Positions 59,554 to 64,000 of a stretch of DNA of 64,000 nt are shown here, piece by piece. This DNA is from Alviniconcha marisindica. Lineage: Eukaryota; Mollusca; Gastropoda; Provannidae. The stretch spans positions 1,296,001-1,360,000 of the forward strand of contig JABMCL010001116.1 in the NCBI GenBank assembly GCA_018857735.1, given 5' to 3'. The translations under genes and the position numbers were made by a program. The notes under the pieces are model-generated. The model was not told where the DNA came from. It did not search any database and saw only the letters and a program-made list of their open reading frames with translations. Each line of letters opens with the position of its first letter. The first letter of the stretch is position 1.

Positions 59554-60059
59554 GAATCGCCACAAACAGCTAACGTTAGCTATTTTCGATATCCTACTAG
59601 ACTGATCCGGTTACCGTAGCGGTCCCCAGGGATATCCAGACTGGCATTGTCCTTGCCACCATTACCCGTATGGGAAAGTTACTGGTTACAGCCCCGAAAG
59701 TAGATTCCCAAGCTGTGTTCCCTGAAAATCGTACCAAGGTAGGAGCCTCAACAGCACATGCTGGCAGAGATTCCAAGCTGGAAATAATCCGAGGGAAAAG
59801 CTGAATATGAAGCAGTATGTCAGTTCTTGAAGGAAATTCTCAGAGGTTCGGCCAGTGATTAATTCTCTTGGAGGAGCCTGTGGTGAAACACTGGTTGCCA
59901 GTTCATTGTTTGTCTTTCAAAACATTTGAATCACCAGTCAAACAAACAACCATCCCTCCCCTTGCCCCCCCACTTCAAAAAGGCAACAAAATGGACGACC
60001 AAGAAACACAAAAACGTCTGCATCACCAGCACGCACAGAACACTGTTAAACCAAGACGA

Positions 60060-60880
60060 GCAGAAACTATCGGATCACCAAGACAGGAGGACCACTTTTG
60101 GGGTTACCAAAAGACACCGAACACTACTGCGCAACGAAGACACACAGACTGCTGTTGGATTGCCAAGACACAGAGAACACTGCTGGATTGCCGAGACACA
60201 GACAACACTGTTGGATTTCCAAGACACAGAGAACACTGTTGGATTACCAAGACACACAGAACACTGTTGGATTGAAAGACAGAACACTGTTGGATTGCCA
60301 AGACACACAGAACACTGTTGGATTGCCAGTTAAGACACACAGAACACTGTTGGATTGACAAGACACACAGAACACTGTTGGGCTACACAGACACAGAACA
60401 CTGATTAATTATCAAGACATACAGAACACTGTTGAATTATTAAGACATACAGAACACTGGTGAATTATTAAGACATACGGAACACTGTTGGATTATCGAC
60501 CCCCCCCCCCCCCCCCCCCACCCACACACTGTTGGATTACCAAGACACACAGAACAACACTGCTGACTGCCAAGACACACAGAGCAACACTGCTGATTGC
60601 CAAGACACACAGAGCAATGTTGGATTGCTAAGCCACTTAGAACACTGGTGGATTATCAAAACACACAACACAATTGGATCACCAAGACAAACAGAACACT
60701 GCTGGATTACCAAGACACACAGAACACTGTTGGATTATTAACTCACAAAGAATACTGCCTGATTATGAAGACGTATATAACACTGTTGGATTACCGGGAA
60801 ACAAAGAACCCGGCTGGATCGCCTAGACACACAGAACACAGCTGGATCGCACAGACGATCAGAACATTGTTGGATCTCTT
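60060..60880. repeat. 28-bp minisatellite, about 25 units
   Basis: The unit is close to ACACAGAACACTGTTGGATT plus GCCAAGAC. It is interrupted by a poly-C run at 60499-60520. Confidence 0.93.
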
Positions 60881-60899
60881 TATGTCTTGATACAGCCCA

Positions 60900-61690
60900 G
60901 GATGTGATAGATTACTCTTGTTTTGACTGTCTTGTTAACTCAGTTAACAATTACTTGTCCTCAGGTTGCGTTGGTGGACTGCTGTATTGGTGAGTGCGCA
61001 AGATGAATGTCCCACCACTTCCTTTTCAACTCTGACTGGTGGCACCTGACAACTTTACAGCAACAGACGGTAACGTGTGCCTTTTTTCCTTCTCTACTCC
61101 CAGTTTCTTTTGCTGTGTTGTTCTTCATTACTGCCTAAGCATGTCAATTTTTTTGACAACATCAAAACATGGTCCTGATGTGATTAATATGTAGTCTGTG
61201 GACAATAGAATAATACAGTCAGTATACTGTGGCATTGATACTGTACAACGCTGTGTGTTCATCATGTTTATTCTAGACATAGCACAGTATAAGAATTGTC
61301 TTCTTCTTTTTCTTCTTCTCGGGAAACGAAAATTGTCATTCCGATTACGATTGTCATCGGATATCCTTCCAAACGGTGAATGACTGTTTATTGATACACG
61401 TTTTTTGTTCACTTATTTTTTTATAATTTACTTCAGCAGGCTTTCGTGGAATCTTAAATTTTTACTTGTTTATTGTTTAATTACGTACCTTATGTCTAAG
61501 GACAAAGAACCCTTTGAGAGAAAAGGGTTCAGTCACCTTGTGCGATACTTCAAAGAAAGCTTGGAAAGCCTGTGTCATTTTCAACCACCAAGACTGTCCT
61601 TCATAACTTAGCAGCTCACATTACAAAAAGTTTATTATAGAAACTACCACTATAACAAATGCCCACGCTTCGTATAAGTCGGCTGGTCGT
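60900..61690. other. Intergenic, no gene seen
   Basis: A/T-rich sequence. The short ORFs show no domain. Confidence 0.45.
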
Positions 61691-61699
61691 TATGAACCA

Positions 61700-62135
61700 A
61701 TTATCTCTCTCTCTCTGTCTCTGTCTCTGTCTGTTTGCTTGTCTGCATCACTCGCCATACTGAAAAGAAGCAAAGGCTGCAGATAAATCCTTCCTCTCTT
61801 GACTTGGGCTTCGTGTGAAATAAGTGTACGTTGCTCAGAAAAAATACATTTCTGTGGAAAGTCGCAGTTGTGTTGTTTTCCATTAACCTGCGTTCGTTCT
61901 TAACCTTTCTGTCAATTTATCTGTCTGTCTGCCTCCCTGTCTGTCTGCCTCCCTGTCTGTCTGCCTCCCTGCCTGTCTGCCCAGTTCAGCCCAAGAGAGG
62001 TGCAACGCACGAAGGCTCAGCCGCATCTCTGTCTCTGTCTCTGTCTATCTGTCTGCTTGTCTGCATCACTCGCCATACTGAAAAGAAGCAAAGGCTGCAG
62101 ATAAATCGTTTCTCTCTTGACACCGGCTTCGTGTG
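61700..62135. repeat. Direct duplication, about 110 bp, spacing about 320 bp
   Basis: Both 61710-61818 and 62030-62137 contain a GTCT(C/G)TCTGT tract, TGCATCACTCGCCATACTGA, AAAGAAGCAAAGGCTGCAGA and GGCTTCGTGTG. A CTGTCTGCCTCC repeat lies between them. Confidence 0.88.
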
Positions 62136-62414
62136 TCTGTTCGCAATGACTCTGTGTCCTGGAGTCCTGGCGGTGACCCAGTCACCACAGTTCGAATCTC
62201 AGGTCGGGACCACCGACTCCATACAGCTGTGTTGGCGTCGGGACGAACCACTGCGGTATTTGGCAGTGCTGGCTTCGGGGTCAGGATTGAGGACTTCGGC
62301 CACCCTACCTCTGTTTCACTCCCAGCAGTTGTTGCCACCCCCCCCCCCCTCCATTTCCCTCATCCTCCGCCACAAGGGAAAACACTCTCGTTTTACCAGA
62401 GTTTAGTAGTTGGC

Positions 62415-62495
62415 CTTAAAGCCCAATCAACCGCGTAGGTGACAGTCAACCGAGTAGGTCACAGTCAACCGTGTAGATCACAGTTAGCCGTGCAG
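62415..62495. repeat. 20-bp tandem repeat, four units
   Basis: Units of CAACCG(C/A/T)GTAG(G/A)T(G/C)ACAGT are diverged. Confidence 0.7.
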
Positions 62496-62552
62496 GTCAT
62501 ATTAGAGTGAAACAGAGTATAAATAGTACAAACACTGCACCGGGTTGGTAAC

Positions 62553-62553
<1 letters not shown>

Positions 62554-62617
<64 letters not shown>

Positions 62618-62680
62618 GATTCAGACTGGTATTCAAGAGCGCGGGAAAGCCAATATGCGCTCCATCTGGAAACTTGTTGA
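62554..62680. repeat. GA microsatellite and adjoining dispersed fragment
   Basis: (GA)n at 62554-62615, then TGGTATTCAAGAGCGCGGGA and ATGCGCTCCATC, matching 48975-49020. Confidence 0.85.
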
Positions 62681-63579
62681 TGTTCACTTTCCTTTTCGTG
62701 CTTATTTTGATGAAATTCTTGAATGGATTCCAGTTTAACACACGCGCGCTTCTCCCCGGCCGTCTCTCAGAAATGTTCCCAGACCTCAATTCAAGCATCG
62801 ACTTCCGGCATATCAGTCATCACGTCTCTTCCCTAGCTGGTTACGCCATAGCCTCGAGAACTGACGGCCAGGGGTCGGTTTTCCGTGGGAGCAGGAAGAG
62901 AAGGTGGGCAGGGATTGGCTGTGGCTGACCAACTGTGACAGAAACGTCAGTAGGGTGGGCGATAGTCACAGTTCGGATCGTATTCCGATCACTCAGACTG
63001 AGAGAACTCTGCCGCGTGCTTTTACGGTAGATCATTGACTGTTACCTTTCCTATGCCTACATCTGAGACACACTGGCTGGCATATAAAAAAGACAGTCTA
63101 TAGTTGTTGTTTTTCTCACAGCCCCACTTCCCCGAATCCCCCCCCCCCCAATAATTTGACCTTTTTCTTTTCTTCTTTCCTGTCTTTTTAGCAGGTTCGG
63201 AGCCAGTACCACTTTTACGCCGGATTTCTTAGCTTCGATAAAAATACCAAGCGATTAACTTTGTTCTCTATCAAATTTGAAAGGAGGATAACGTTGCCGT
63301 AAGTGCAGTGCTGTTTTATTTGTTGTAGTGGTGACGGTTGTCATGATGATGATTACGATAATGAAGATGAGAAGGATGAAAATGAGGATGAAGTCTCGAC
63401 GATTTTGTCAAGTGTTCGACTTTTTTCGCATGTGAGCAGGAAGATAGAACAGCCGTTATTAAGGATGTATATCTAGAAAGGCATAAAGGGTTTGGTTTTG
63501 ATAAAATGCCAGAATCACTGGCTACACCTGAATAAAACCAGGGAAGGCGACGACACCGGTCTTTTTAGACTTGTCAGTT

Positions 63580-63585
<6 letters not shown>
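62681..63585. other. Intergenic, no gene seen
   Basis: A short GATGA-rich stretch at 63340-63395. Otherwise featureless. Confidence 0.45.

Positions 63586-63587
<2 letters not shown>

Positions 63588-63659
<72 letters not shown>
63588..63659. repeat. GA microsatellite
   Basis: An uninterrupted (AG)n run. Confidence 0.96.
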
Positions 63660-63663
<4 letters not shown>

Positions 63664-63803
63664 AAGAAGGATAAACAGAAGCGGATTTATTTGGGAGACG
63701 AAAGGATCAGATGACGTTTGTCTGCAGCAAACACACGTGCGAGTAAGAGAAACACCCCCTAGTCGCCCTCACTGCAGAATTCTAATTCTGTGTCATTCAG
63801 TCG

Positions 63804-63914
<111 letters not shown>

Positions 63915-64000
63915 ATACACAGTGACTACATACCACGGGGCACACCATTTGTATGTAATATTTATATCAGGCTATGCGCATTTCGCATCGGAACCAGGTT

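Noticed and set aside
54785..60358. Regularly spaced repeats that might suggest CRISPR
   Set aside because: There are no unique spacers between constant repeats. Units are head-to-tail minisatellites in a eukaryotic genome.

Overview
The window is animal nuclear DNA. It has long introns with GT-AG boundaries, dense microsatellites and minisatellites, tRNA-derived SINE heads and decayed non-LTR retrotransposons. The protein evidence (a beta-catenin with an invertebrate-type N-terminus) and the repeat style fit a lophotrochozoan, most likely a mollusc and possibly a gastropod. The taxon is an inference, not something the sequence proves.

Two protein-coding genes can be reconstructed, and they are transcribed divergently. 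(1) At 1-4095 on the minus strand is the 5' part of beta-catenin. Seven exons give 348 codons, from the start methionine through the GSK3/beta-TrCP phosphodegron and into armadillo repeat 5. The rest lies off the left edge. (2) At 16640-47573 on the plus strand is a large nuclear-type protein of about 2,363 residues in 11 phase-consistent exons. Its order is an acidic start, a Lys/Ala/Pro/Ser-rich disordered region with a short RS patch, a helical segment, a divergent RRM, three CCHC-type zinc fingers, a long RS domain, and about thirty tandem GLDRP pentapeptides near the C-terminus. I do not recognise the exact orthologue. The architecture suggests an RNA-binding, splicing-associated nuclear protein, loosely like the matrin-3/ZNF638 class.

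Between the two genes (about 4.1-16.6 kb) are a degenerate zinc-finger gene (10517-11080, in-frame stop) with a second, inverted, broken copy of its 5' end (8551-8720), a tRNA-type SINE head, two non-LTR reverse transcriptase fragments, and copies of a dispersed repeat. Nearly every long intron of gene 2 contains its own unrelated minisatellite, with periods from 28 to about 75 bp. From 47.6 to 64 kb there is no gene I can support. That part holds a SINE (49851-50218), a near-palindrome joined to a 61-bp array, a TIR element packed with TCGCGA palindromes (51598-51855), a very long TG tract, and three successive minisatellites (54.77-55.2, 56.74-57.35, 57.42-59.07 kb).

The most interesting pattern is that several minisatellites appear to have grown out of splice junctions. 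The array in beta-catenin intron 3 is a tandem expansion of the exon/intron boundary that encodes the phosphodegron. The array in gene-2 intron 10 begins exactly at the exon-10 donor. The three arrays at 54.8-59.1 kb carry a 5'-splice-site-like core (CAGGTATGT, AAGGTGAGT, GGGTAAGTG) in most or all units. This suggests, but does not prove, splice-junction-nucleated minisatellite birth in this genome.
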